From NCBI GenBank assembly GCA_900552455.1, contig URZX01000045.1, positions 1 through 13,707 of the forward strand: DNA of 13,707 nucleotides, read 5' to 3'. The stretch's first letter is position 1. Each line of letters begins with the position of its first letter. The translations under genes were made by a program, and so were the position numbers. Positions 1-6,913 of the stretch are shown in pieces. The DNA comes from an uncultured Peptococcaceae bacterium. Lineage in GTDB: Bacteria; Bacillota; Peptococcia; Peptococcales; Peptococcaceae. The notes below the pieces were generated by a model, which worked only from the letters and a program-made list of their open reading frames with translations, did not search any database and was not told the DNA's origin.

Positions 1-15
1 GGGGTGATATGACGA

Positions 16-76
16 GAAAAAGGCAGCCGATTGGTGACCTTTTTCGACAAGCTGCGACAGCCGCTGTGGGCTGTCG
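16..76 (-). terminator. Probable terminator region of the polyamine operon
   Basis: Two inverted repeats follow the stop codon of the last polyamine gene. The first has arms CGACAGCC (55-62) and GGCTGTCG (69-76) around a 6-base loop. The second has arms GAAAAAGG (16-23) and CCTTTTTC (38-45). Read on the minus strand, GCAGC (55-51) can also pair with GCTGC (27-23), directly followed by CTTTTTC, which is the usual shape of an intrinsic terminator. On the plus strand the first hairpin is followed by only four T, so it could also weakly end a transcript entering from the left. Which fold dominates is not settled here. Confidence 0.55.
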
Positions 77-83
77 TTTTGTA

Positions 84-1217
84 TCACAATCTGTTCTTGA
101 AATCCTCGTAGCCAAATTCTCGCACGAGTTGATAGCCTGTCTGGGCACAGCCGCGATAGATGGCTGGCAGGGGCATGCCGTTAAAGGTGTTGGTCTTGAC
201 CATGGTGTAGAGAGCCATGTCGTCAAAAACGAGCGTATCGCCGACGGCGAGTGGCTTGTCGAAGGAATAATCTCCAATGACGTCGCCTGCCAGGCAGGTT
301 GGTCCACCAAGGCGATAGGTGTGAGCGAATTCGTCTGGCTCGCCGGCATTTTCCAGCGGTGGGCGATAAGGCATTTCGATGACATCTGGCATATGGCAGG
401 CGGCAGAGGTGTCAAGGATGGCGATGTCCATGCCGTTATGCACAAGATCGACGACAGATGTCACAAGATATCCGGCGTTCAGCACGACGGCTTCACCTGG
501 TTCAAGATAAACGTCGACGCCGTAGGTTTCGCGCAACCGACGCACGGTGGCGATCAATGTATCGATGTCGTAATCGATGCGGGTAATGTGGTGACCGCCG
601 CCGAGATTGAGCCATTTCATCTGGTGCAAAAGATCGCCGAAGTCACGCTCGACAACCTCCAGCGTTTCCACAAGGGCGTCTGCGTTCTGTTCGCAGAGGG
701 TGTGGAAGTGCAGCCCGTCGATGCCTGTGAGATCTGCAGCATGCAGATCGTCGGCGAGAATGCCGAAGCGGCTTCCTTCCACGCAAGGATCGTAAATGGC
801 GTGGTCCTGGGTGGAATGCATCGGATTGATGCGCAGTCCTGCGCTTTTTCCTGCTGCAAGGACGCGGTTCTTGAAATGATCCCACTGGGTGAGGCTGTTG
901 AACACGATGTCGTCAGCATAGTCCAAAAGCTCGTCGAACCACTGATCCTGATACGCCGGACAGAAAACGTGGGTCTCGCCGCCCATCTCCTCATGGCCGA
1001 GGCGCGCTTCAAAAAGTCCGCTGGCTGTGGAACCACAGAGAACCTCACGGATCTGCGGATAGCACTGGTAGACGCTGAACGCTTTCTGAGCGAGGAGGAT
1101 CTTGGCGCCGCTTTCATCCATGACATATTTCAGGATCTGCAGGTTCGTATCTAAAATTTCTTCATCAACAACAAAATAGGGGGTTTGCACCCCCTGTAAT
1201 ACTGGCCAGTTCTTCAT
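84..1217 (-). CDS. nspC: Carboxynorspermidine/carboxyspermidine decarboxylase
   Basis: PLP enzyme of the alanine racemase fold (fold type III) that decarboxylates carboxyspermidine, carboxynorspermidine or a related carboxyaminopropyl compound to the free polyamine in the cytoplasm. The 377-residue length matches the family. Visible landmarks are the likely PLP lysine K45 (LLAQKAFS), HTLCEQNAD at 172-180, the phosphate-binding GGGHH at 206-210, EPGE at 239-242, and GPTCLAGD with likely catalytic C308. The start chosen is the ATG at 1217, whose A is shared with the TGA of the upstream dehydrogenase (TGATG). No clear Shine-Dalgarno site precedes it, so translation is probably coupled. An in-frame start 16 codons further upstream would add a tail with no family likeness. 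Substrate (norspermidine, spermidine or agmatine derivative) cannot be told from sequence; putrescine or agmatine derivatives fit the neighbours best. Confidence 0.93.
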   Translation of the reverse strand: MKNWPVLQGVQTPYFVVDEEILDTNLQILKYVMDESGAKILLAQKAFSVYQCYPQIREVLCGSTASGLFEARLGHEEMGGETHVFCPAYQDQWFDELLDYADDIVFNSLTQWDHFKNRVLAAGKSAGLRINPMHSTQDHAIYDPCVEGSRFGILADDLHAADLTGIDGLHFHTLCEQNADALVETLEVVERDFGDLLHQMKWLNLGGGHHITRIDYDIDTLIATVRRLRETYGVDVYLEPGEAVVLNAGYLVTSVVDLVHNGMDIAILDTSAACHMPDVIEMPYRPPLENAGEPDEFAHTYRLGGPTCLAGDVIGDYSFDKPLAVGDTLVFDDMALYTMVKTNTFNGMPLPAIYRGCAQTGYQLVREFGYEDFKNRL

Positions 1218-2416
1218 CAGTCGACGAGCACCGGATTGCGTTCTTCGATCCAAGGCAGGCCCCACTTGTTCAGGGCTTCCATGAATGGATCCGGATCGAA
1301 TTCTTCGATGTTCTTAACGCCAGGACCTTTCCAGACGCCGGTCATCAGGAGCATGGCGCCGATCATCGCTGGAACGCCGGTGGTGTAGCTGACAGCCTGG
1401 CTGCCAACTTCTTTGTAGCATTCCTGATGGTCGCAGACGTTGTAGAGCTGATAGGTTTTGTCCTTGCCGTCTTTTTTGCCGCGGAAAATGCAACCGATGT
1501 TGGTCTTGCCGACGGTGCGTGGGCCGAGGCTGGCAGGATCTGGCAGAACGGCTTTGAGGAACTGCAGCGGAACGATCTGCTTGCCTTCAAATTCGATCGG
1601 CTCGATGGAGGTCATGCCGACGTTTTCCAGGCAGCGCAGATGGGTGAGATAGCTTTCGCCGAAGGTCATAAAGAAACGGATGCGCTTGATACCAGGGATA
1701 TTGAGCGCGAGGGATTCGATCTCTTCGTGGTGCAGGAGGTACATATCCTTCTTGCCAACCTGTGGGAAATCGTAGACGCGCTTGATCTCCATTGGTTCGG
1801 TTTCAACCCAGTGACCGTCTTCCCAGTAGCTGCCCTTGGCAGAAACTTCGCGGATATTGATCTCAGGGTTGAAGTTGGTCGCAAATGGGTAGCCGTGGTC
1901 GCCGCCGTTGCAGTCGAGAATGTCGATGTAGTTGATCTCGTCGAATTCGTGCTTCAGCGCATACGCTGCGAAAACGCTGGTGACCCCTGGGTCAAATCCG
2001 CTGCCGAGAAGCGCGGTGATGCCGGCTTCTTCGAAGCGTTCGCGATACGCCCACTGCCATTTGTATTCAAACTTGGCGGTGTCTTCTGGTTCGTAGTTGG
2101 CGGTGTCAACGTAGTCGGTCTTGGTTGCCAGGCAGGCATCCATGATGGTGAGATCCTGATATGGAAGAGCGAGGTTGACGACAACATCTGGCTGGAACTG
2201 TTCGATCAGCGCGATGATGTCTTCGGTCTTATCAGCGTCGAGCTGCGCGGTGTGGAGTTTTGTTTTCCCACCGGCGAGTTTTGCTGCGAGTTCATCGCAC
2301 TTGCTCTTTGTGCGGCTCGCGATCATGACTTCTTCAAATACTTCACTGTTCTGGCACATTTTGTGGATCGCAACAGAAGCGACACCACCACAACCAATTA
2401 CTAAAGCTTTTCCCAA
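1217..2416 (-). CDS. Carboxynorspermidine/carboxyspermidine dehydrogenase (saccharopine dehydrogenase family)
   Basis: Reductively condenses L-aspartate-beta-semialdehyde with a diamine (putrescine, diaminopropane, or possibly agmatine) to the carboxyaminopropyl product that the next gene decarboxylates. The 399-residue protein opens with a Rossmann motif GCGGVAS at 8-14. The second strand ends in ASR (33-35), where an arginine after serine usually favours NADPH. Further family landmarks are YVDTANYEP at 102-110 and GSGFDPGVT at 138-146. The start is TTG at 2416, supported by AAGGAGG nine bases upstream; no better ATG lies near. It sits 42 bases after speB and overlaps the decarboxylase start by one base. 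Saccharopine dehydrogenase proper is a less likely reading because of the partner decarboxylase. Confidence 0.92.
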   Translation of the reverse strand: MGKALVIGCGGVASVAIHKMCQNSEVFEEVMIASRTKSKCDELAAKLAGGKTKLHTAQLDADKTEDIIALIEQFQPDVVVNLALPYQDLTIMDACLATKTDYVDTANYEPEDTAKFEYKWQWAYRERFEEAGITALLGSGFDPGVTSVFAAYALKHEFDEINYIDILDCNGGDHGYPFATNFNPEINIREVSAKGSYWEDGHWVETEPMEIKRVYDFPQVGKKDMYLLHHEEIESLALNIPGIKRIRFFMTFGESYLTHLRCLENVGMTSIEPIEFEGKQIVPLQFLKAVLPDPASLGPRTVGKTNIGCIFRGKKDGKDKTYQLYNVCDHQECYKEVGSQAVSYTTGVPAMIGAMLLMTGVWKGPGVKNIEEFDPDPFMEALNKWGLPWIEERNPVLVD

Positions 2417-2458
2417 TTGAAAGTCCCTCCTTAAAAATTTTGCGATGGATGAGTGATT

Positions 2459-3310
2459 TTATTTAACATAGGCAAGCAGCATTTCGCGCAATACCTTGCA
2501 AGCAACAGCGGTGGAGACGCCGGAGGCGTCATAATGCGGCGAGAGCTCGTTCATGTCGAAGCCAACGACGTTAAGCGCTTCCAGCGCAAGCAGGGCTTCC
2601 TCCAGATCCTGGAAGAAAACGCCGCCAGCCTCTGGCGTGCCGGTGCCGCAGAAAAGCGATGGATCGAGCACATCGAGATCGAGCGTGACGTAAACAGGCA
2701 CGTCGCTGCCGAGCGCCAGCACGACATCGAGCACGTCCTTGACATTGAACGGATGAAAATCCGTGTGCGCAAAGGCAAAATCCCACTCAGCGCGCTCGCC
2801 TGAACGAATGCCAAACTGGTGGATGCGCCCATCGCCCAAAAGATCGTGGCAACGGCGAATGACGGTGGCGTGGGACAAACGCTCGCCGAGGTAGTCGTCG
2901 CGCAGATCGGTGTGTGCGTCGAAATGGATGATGTGCAGCTCAGGATATTTCTGCACCATGGCGCGCACAGCGCCGAGCGTGACCAGATGTTCACCGCCGA
3001 GCATGACTGGCATCTTTCCAGCCTCCAGGATCTCAGCGGTACGCGCGCAGATCTCTTCGAGCACAGCCTCGGTGTTGCCAAACGGCAGCAGCAGGTCGCC
3101 GCTGTCGAACACGGCGATGTCCTCGAGATCCTTGTTCTGATACGGGCTGTAGGTCTCGATGCCGTCACTTTCCGCGCGAATGGCGCCAGGGCCAAAGCGC
3201 GTGCCCGGACGAAACGACGTCGTCCCGTCGAACGGCGCACCGAAGATCACAGCGCGGGCTTCGTCAAAATCTGCTTCCGCAGCGATAAAGTTCATGATAT
3301 TTGGGTTCAT
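2459..3310 (-). CDS. speB: Agmatinase (ureohydrolase family), possibly aminopropylagmatine ureohydrolase
   Basis: Binuclear manganese ureohydrolase of 283 residues that releases urea from a guanidino compound. The metal ligands are all present: GGEH with H108, DAHTD with D131, H133 and D135, and DLDVLDP with D211 and D213. In the usual pathway it turns agmatine into putrescine and urea. In organisms that aminopropylate agmatine first, a close homologue acts on aminopropylagmatine to yield spermidine directly, and this sequence alone does not decide between them. The ATG at 3310 overlaps the TGA of speE by four bases (ATGA), with a GGAGG ten bases upstream inside speE, so the two are probably translated together. 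Arginase is less likely given the adjoining speA. Confidence 0.92.
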   Translation of the reverse strand: MNPNIMNFIAAEADFDEARAVIFGAPFDGTTSFRPGTRFGPGAIRAESDGIETYSPYQNKDLEDIAVFDSGDLLLPFGNTEAVLEEICARTAEILEAGKMPVMLGGEHLVTLGAVRAMVQKYPELHIIHFDAHTDLRDDYLGERLSHATVIRRCHDLLGDGRIHQFGIRSGERAEWDFAFAHTDFHPFNVKDVLDVVLALGSDVPVYVTLDLDVLDPSLFCGTGTPEAGGVFFQDLEEALLALEALNVVGFDMNELSPHYDASGVSTAVACKVLREMLLAYVK

Positions 3311-4176
3311 TCGTCGTCTTCCTCCGGCTCTACATTCATGAGCAGATCCTGCACATAGTTTGGCAGATAGAAGCTGCCATGGTGCAGATTGGTGTTATAG
3401 TAGCGGGTGACAAGTCCGCGCGCATTCCAGCGCGCAGCGTCCATATCCTTGACAGGATGGTATTTTTTCGAAGCAAAGCCGAAGAGCCAGTGCCCGGATG
3501 GATAAGTTGGAATGTGCGCCTGATAGACGCGGGAAAGCGCAAAGCTGTCAACAATGCGCTTGTGCGCACGCTGCATGGCGCGGGCATCTTCTTTGTAGAA
3601 CGGGCTTTCATGCTGATTGACCATGATGCCGTCAGCGTGCAGCGCCTTGAAGCAGTTGCCGTAAAATTCTTTCGTGAACAGCCCTTCGCCGGGACCGAAC
3701 GGATCAGTGGAATCGACGATGATCAGATCGTACTCATCGACACATTTGCGCACATACTTGAGGCCGTCGGCAATGTGAATGTGCACCCGCGGATCGTCAA
3801 ACCCACAGGCCGTCTGCGGCAACCATTCGCGGCAGACAGCGATGACGCGCTCGTCGATCTCGACAACGTCGATGTGTTCGATCTCCGGATAACGCGTGAG
3901 CTCGCGCAAACAGCCACCATCGCCGGCGCCGATAACGAGCACCTTGCGCACGTTTGGATGCACAGCCATTGGCACATGCACGATCATTTCATGGTAGATG
4001 AACTCATCCTTTTCGGTGAGCATCATGATCCCGTCCAGCGTGAGAAAGCGGCCAAATTCCTCGCTCTCGAATACATCGATGCGCTGAAAATCGCTTTGCT
4101 CCGTGTAGAGCTGGCGGTCAAATTTGATGGAGAATTTAACATCCTTGGAATGGGGTTCTGTATACCAAAGTTCCAT
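3307..4176 (-). CDS. speE: Spermidine synthase (polyamine aminopropyltransferase)
   Basis: Transfers the aminopropyl group of decarboxylated S-adenosylmethionine to putrescine, giving spermidine and methylthioadenosine. The 289-residue length is typical of bacterial SpeE. The methyltransferase-like fold shows YHEM at 61-64, the nucleotide-binding GAGDGG at 83-88, VVEID near 104-108 and VDSTDP at 154-159, with D155 in the position of the catalytic aspartate. The C-terminal tail is acidic (EPEEDDE). The ATG at 4176 follows GGAGGT that abuts the speA stop codon, leaving 11 bases between the genes. Agmatine, rather than putrescine, is a possible acceptor in relatives from thermophiles; no residue here settles that. 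Confidence 0.95.
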   Translation of the reverse strand: MELWYTEPHSKDVKFSIKFDRQLYTEQSDFQRIDVFESEEFGRFLTLDGIMMLTEKDEFIYHEMIVHVPMAVHPNVRKVLVIGAGDGGCLRELTRYPEIEHIDVVEIDERVIAVCREWLPQTACGFDDPRVHIHIADGLKYVRKCVDEYDLIIVDSTDPFGPGEGLFTKEFYGNCFKALHADGIMVNQHESPFYKEDARAMQRAHKRIVDSFALSRVYQAHIPTYPSGHWLFGFASKKYHPVKDMDAARWNARGLVTRYYNTNLHHGSFYLPNYVQDLLMNVEPEEDDE

Positions 4177-4187
4177 TGTGTACCTCC

Positions 4188-5627
4188 TTAGTCGATGACG
4201 TTGAGCCTGTTGACACCCATGTCTTCCGGCCCGAGCATGCTGCAGCCTTTTTGCTTGGCGTAGCGGATGTATTCCACGATCTCCTTGGTGACAAGCTCAC
4301 CTGGCGAGAGGATCGGAATGCCCGGCGGATAGATCATGACAAATTCGGCGCAGATATGGCCGACGCATTTCTCCAGCACCAGAGATTTCTTCGGCGCGTA
4401 AAACGCGCGGTGCGGCGTCATCTTGACAATCGGATTGATGTATTCCTGCTCAAACATATTAACAGCAGGCTTTTTGAAACGGCGACGGATTTCCTGTAGT
4501 GCGCCGATCAGGCGCTCAATATCTGCAGGGCGATCGCCGATGGAAATATACGCCAGGAAATTGCCAAGATCGCCGAGCTCCACCTGGATGTCGTATTCAT
4601 CGCGCAGAAGGTCGTACACCTCAATGCCAGCAAGACCAAGGGCCAACGTATTGACAGAAAGCTTCGTGCGGTCAAAGTCGAACACACTGTCGCCATCGAT
4701 CAGATCGTAGCCATACGCCCAGTAATCGCCAATGGCGTTGATCTCCCGGCGCGCATATTCCGCCATATCGAGCACACGGGCAAACGTCTCATGTCCGCGC
4801 AGCGCCAGATTGCGGCGGGAAATATCCAGACTCGACAAAAGCAGATAGGAGCCGCTCGTCGTCTGCGTCAGATTAATGATCTGGCGCACATAGTCCGCGT
4901 TCATATTTGGCCCCAGAAGCAGAATCGAGCTTTGCGTCAGCGAGCCGCCGCTCTTGTGCATGCTCACCGCCGCCATATCTGCACCGACGTGCATCGCCGC
5001 CTTTGGCAGCCCATCGCCAAAATAGAAATGCGTGCCGTGGGCTTCGTCAGCGAGCACCTTCATGCCATGGGCATGGGCGATCTCGACGATCGCCTCCAGA
5101 TTGGAGCAGATGCCGTAGTACGTTGGATTGTTGACAAGCACCGCCTTCGCATTTGGGTGCGCCTCGATCGTTTTTTTCACATCCTCGATCTCCATGCCGA
5201 GAGAGATCCCCAGGCGCTGGTTCAGCTGGGGATTGATGTAGATCGGTTCGGCGTCAACGAGGACGAGGGCATCGATGACGCTGCGGTGGACGTTGCGCGG
5301 CAGGATGATCTGGTCGCCTGGCGAGACGACGGAGAGAATCATCGCCTGCACGGCGGAAGTGGTGCCGCCCACCATCAAAAAAGCCGCCTGTGCTTCAAAA
5401 GCATCGGCGGCAAGCATCTCGGCTTCGCGGATCACGCTGACTGGATGGCAGAGATTGTCCAGACATTTCATCGAGTTGACATCGATGGAAACGCAGGCCT
5501 CTCCAAGGAAAGCAGCGAGTTCTTTGTTGCCTTTGCCGCGCTTGTGACCAGGTACATCAAAGGGAACGATGCGCTGACTCTTAAAATCCTCCAGCGCGTC
5601 CAAGATTGGCATTCGATCCTGATTCAC
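4188..5627 (-). CDS. speA: Arginine decarboxylase (Orn/Lys/Arg decarboxylase, fold type I)
   Basis: PLP-dependent decarboxylase of the short Orn/Lys/Arg class found in Bacillota (479 residues, without the N-terminal wing domain of the E. coli inducible enzymes). The PLP lysine is K225 in SMHKSGGSLTQSS, with LADEAHG (192-198) as the cofactor-ring aspartate region and PGHKRGKGN (26-34) near the N-terminus. Arginine is the best substrate guess because an agmatinase-family gene is in the same operon, but ornithine or lysine cannot be excluded from sequence. The start is GTG at 5627, preceded by a strong AAGGAGG seven bases away. A 134-base GC-rich structured spacer separates it from speD upstream; 11 bases separate it from speE. 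Confidence 0.88.
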   Translation of the reverse strand: MNQDRMPILDALEDFKSQRIVPFDVPGHKRGKGNKELAAFLGEACVSIDVNSMKCLDNLCHPVSVIREAEMLAADAFEAQAAFLMVGGTTSAVQAMILSVVSPGDQIILPRNVHRSVIDALVLVDAEPIYINPQLNQRLGISLGMEIEDVKKTIEAHPNAKAVLVNNPTYYGICSNLEAIVEIAHAHGMKVLADEAHGTHFYFGDGLPKAAMHVGADMAAVSMHKSGGSLTQSSILLLGPNMNADYVRQIINLTQTTSGSYLLLSSLDISRRNLALRGHETFARVLDMAEYARREINAIGDYWAYGYDLIDGDSVFDFDRTKLSVNTLALGLAGIEVYDLLRDEYDIQVELGDLGNFLAYISIGDRPADIERLIGALQEIRRRFKKPAVNMFEQEYINPIVKMTPHRAFYAPKKSLVLEKCVGHICAEFVMIYPPGIPILSPGELVTKEIVEYIRYAKQKGCSMLGPEDMGVNRLNVID

Positions 5628-5649
5628 CAGAATTCCTCCTTCTTAGATT

Positions 5650-5755
5650 AAATCATCTTGGCAGCTCGGAACAAACGCTTTGCTGCGTCCGCTCGTCTCG
5701 GCTTCCGCCTCGGTCGGTTCGCAAACATGAGCGCCACCGGCGCTCGCTCACCCTT
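5650..5755. repeat. GC-rich structured spacer between speD and speA
   Basis: The 134-base gap between the speD stop and the speA start is not simple filler. It contains a perfect hairpin with arms GAGCGCC (5729-5735) and GGCGCTC (5739-5745) and a 3-base loop, a second stem GCAGC (5661-5665) with GCTGC (5682-5686) enclosing CAAA-CGC-TTTG (5672-5682), and an imperfect GAGGCGGAAGCC run between them. There is no U-run after either hairpin on the minus strand, so they do not look like terminators. The composition suggests a dispersed intergenic repeat or an RNA processing/stability element, but only one copy is present in this window. Confidence 0.4.
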
Positions 5756-5761
5756 CCTTTC

Positions 5762-6526
5762 TCAGTAAACGTTGCAGCCGCTGAAGATCTCAATCATTTC
5801 GCGACGAAGATTCTGTGTGATCTCCAGACGTTTCTGAGGCTGCAGTTCATAAGCGTCCGTATTGAATAAATAATTTTGGATATCAAGCTCCTTAATGAGC
5901 ATTTTTGTGTGATAGATGTTGGCCTGATAGATATTGATATCGACAGCGTCGTAGCGCTTCAGCGTCGCGTCATCAATATACTCCTGGATAGAGCTCATCG
6001 GATGATCGTTGAAGATCTTTTTGCCATCAACATCGCGCGTAAATCCGCGCACGCGATAATCCATCGTGATGATGTCCGAATCGAAGCTGCCGATCAGATA
6101 ATCCAGCGTCGACAGCGGTGTGATCTCGCCACAGGTCGCAACATCAATGTCCACACGGAACGTAGCGATCGCGTTTTCCGGATGATATTCCGGATACGTG
6201 TGCACAGTCACGTGGCTCTTATCCAGATGGCCGACGATCGTGTCGCTCTTCTGCGATGGGACCATCGATCCCTCAGCGATCAGAAGCGTCACACTCGCCC
6301 CCTGCGGATCATAGTCCTGGTGGGCGATGTTCAGCACATTGGCCCCGATCATATCCGTGACATTGACAAGAATATCCGTGAGACGATCCGAGTTGTACTG
6401 TTCATCGATATATGCCACGTAATCCCGCTGCTCGCGAACAGTGCGCGCATAGCAGACATCATATATATTAAAGCTCAAAGCCTTCGTGAGGTTATTGAAC
6501 CCATACAAGCGGAGCTTATCTTTCAT
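5762..6526 (-). CDS. speD: S-adenosylmethionine decarboxylase proenzyme, class 1A
   Basis: Pyruvoyl-dependent enzyme that makes decarboxylated SAM, the aminopropyl donor for SpeE. At 254 residues it is of the long E. coli type, not the roughly 120-residue Bacillus/Thermotoga type. The self-cleavage site is [13 protein letters not shown], with cleavage expected between K103 and S104 so that S104 becomes the pyruvoyl group. The catalytic cysteine is C132 in [10 protein letters not shown]. The N-terminal [19 protein letters not shown] and [12 protein letters not shown] further on match the E. coli enzyme closely by memory. It is the first gene of the polyamine operon, with its own strong promoter and a leader of about 75 bases; a purine-rich GGAGAGAGTGGAAG precedes the ATG. 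Confidence 0.96.
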   Translation of the reverse strand: MKDKLRLYGFNNLTKALSFNIYDVCYARTVREQRDYVAYIDEQYNSDRLTDILVNVTDMIGANVLNIAHQDYDPQGASVTLLIAEGSMVPSQKSDTIVGHLDKSHVTVHTYPEYHPENAIATFRVDIDVATCGEITPLSTLDYLIGSFDSDIITMDYRVRGFTRDVDGKKIFNDHPMSSIQEYIDDATLKRYDAVDINIYQANIYHTKMLIKELDIQNYLFNTDAYELQPQKRLEITQNLRREMIEIFSGCNVY

Positions 6527-6572
6527 CTTCCACTCTCTCCATTTCCCAAGAAAATGTCGCTGATTCTATGGC

Positions 6573-6591
6573 GCGCCTCGCCACGAGACGC
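6573..6591 (-). promoter_or_regulatory. Hairpin in the speD leader
   Basis: An 8-base-pair stem (GCGTCTCG with CGAGGCGC, one G-U pair) with a TGG loop lies about 10 bases downstream of the predicted transcription start and about 47 bases before the speD start codon. It has no following U-run, so it is not a simple terminator. It may protect the 5' end or take part in control of speD; no known riboswitch class is recognised. Confidence 0.4.
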
Positions 6592-6607
6592 CTGTCAAGC
6601 CATTTTA

Positions 6608-6636
6608 AGTATAGCAAGAGTCGGCCCCCGCGTCAA
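6608..6636 (-). promoter_or_regulatory. Sigma-70-type promoter of the polyamine operon
   Basis: On the minus strand TTGACG (6636-6631) and TATACT (6613-6608) are separated by exactly 17 bases. Each differs from consensus at one position. TGC directly before the -10 box adds an extended -10 element. Transcription would start near 6601 and run through speD and the five genes after it. Confidence 0.75.
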
Positions 6637-6803
6637 TCGCAAGCGACGCCGCAGCCGGCGATTTTTCACCGTGCGCATCAGATTTTCGCCCGTCCTCCTC
6701 CGCGAAAAATCCTCACCAGCCTTCTCTGCCCATAGCCCAGAGTCCCGCCAGCAGACGACATATAAAAAAGTCGTATGAATTTTTGAAATTTTAACGCTGC
6801 CGC

Positions 6804-6832
6804 TTGTTTCCACCCGCCTGTCCTGTTATAAT
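6804..6832 (+). promoter_or_regulatory. Extended -10 promoter of the repeat-protein gene
   Basis: A perfect TATAAT (6827-6832) is preceded by TGT, giving an extended -10 element. A weak -35 box TTGTTT (6804-6809) lies 17 bases upstream. Transcription would begin near 6839, leaving a leader of about 75 bases. It is divergent from the speD promoter, with about 170 bases between the two -35 boxes. Confidence 0.7.
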
Positions 6833-6913
6833 TCAAATTAAAGGAACCGATAAAAAGGATTAACCGTGGTCGCCGCCAGCGGCCACACGCAATGACAGAA
6901 AGGGGCAATGACT

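Noticed and set aside
9..1154. Long open frame (381 codons) on the plus strand opposite the carboxyspermidine decarboxylase gene
   Set aside because: It mirrors the codon structure of a clear enzyme gene on the other strand, has no family likeness, and runs through the operon's terminator hairpins.
1427..2404. Long plus-strand open frame (325 codons) opposite the dehydrogenase gene, and similar frames opposite speE, speA, speD, etfA, etfB and fixC
   Set aside because: All are antisense to well-recognised genes, lack convincing start signals and have low-complexity, non-family protein sequences caused by the GC-biased third codon positions of the true genes.
2440..2451. 12-base word TTGCGATGGATG shared with 11545-11556, both intergenic
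   Set aside because: Several shared 12-mers are expected by chance in a window of this length, and the flanks do not match.
6866..6895. GTG at 6866 with a purine-rich site upstream, as an earlier start for the repeat protein
   Set aside because: It is in frame but meets TGA at 6893-6895, so it cannot extend the gene; at most it is a 9-codon leader peptide with nothing to support it.
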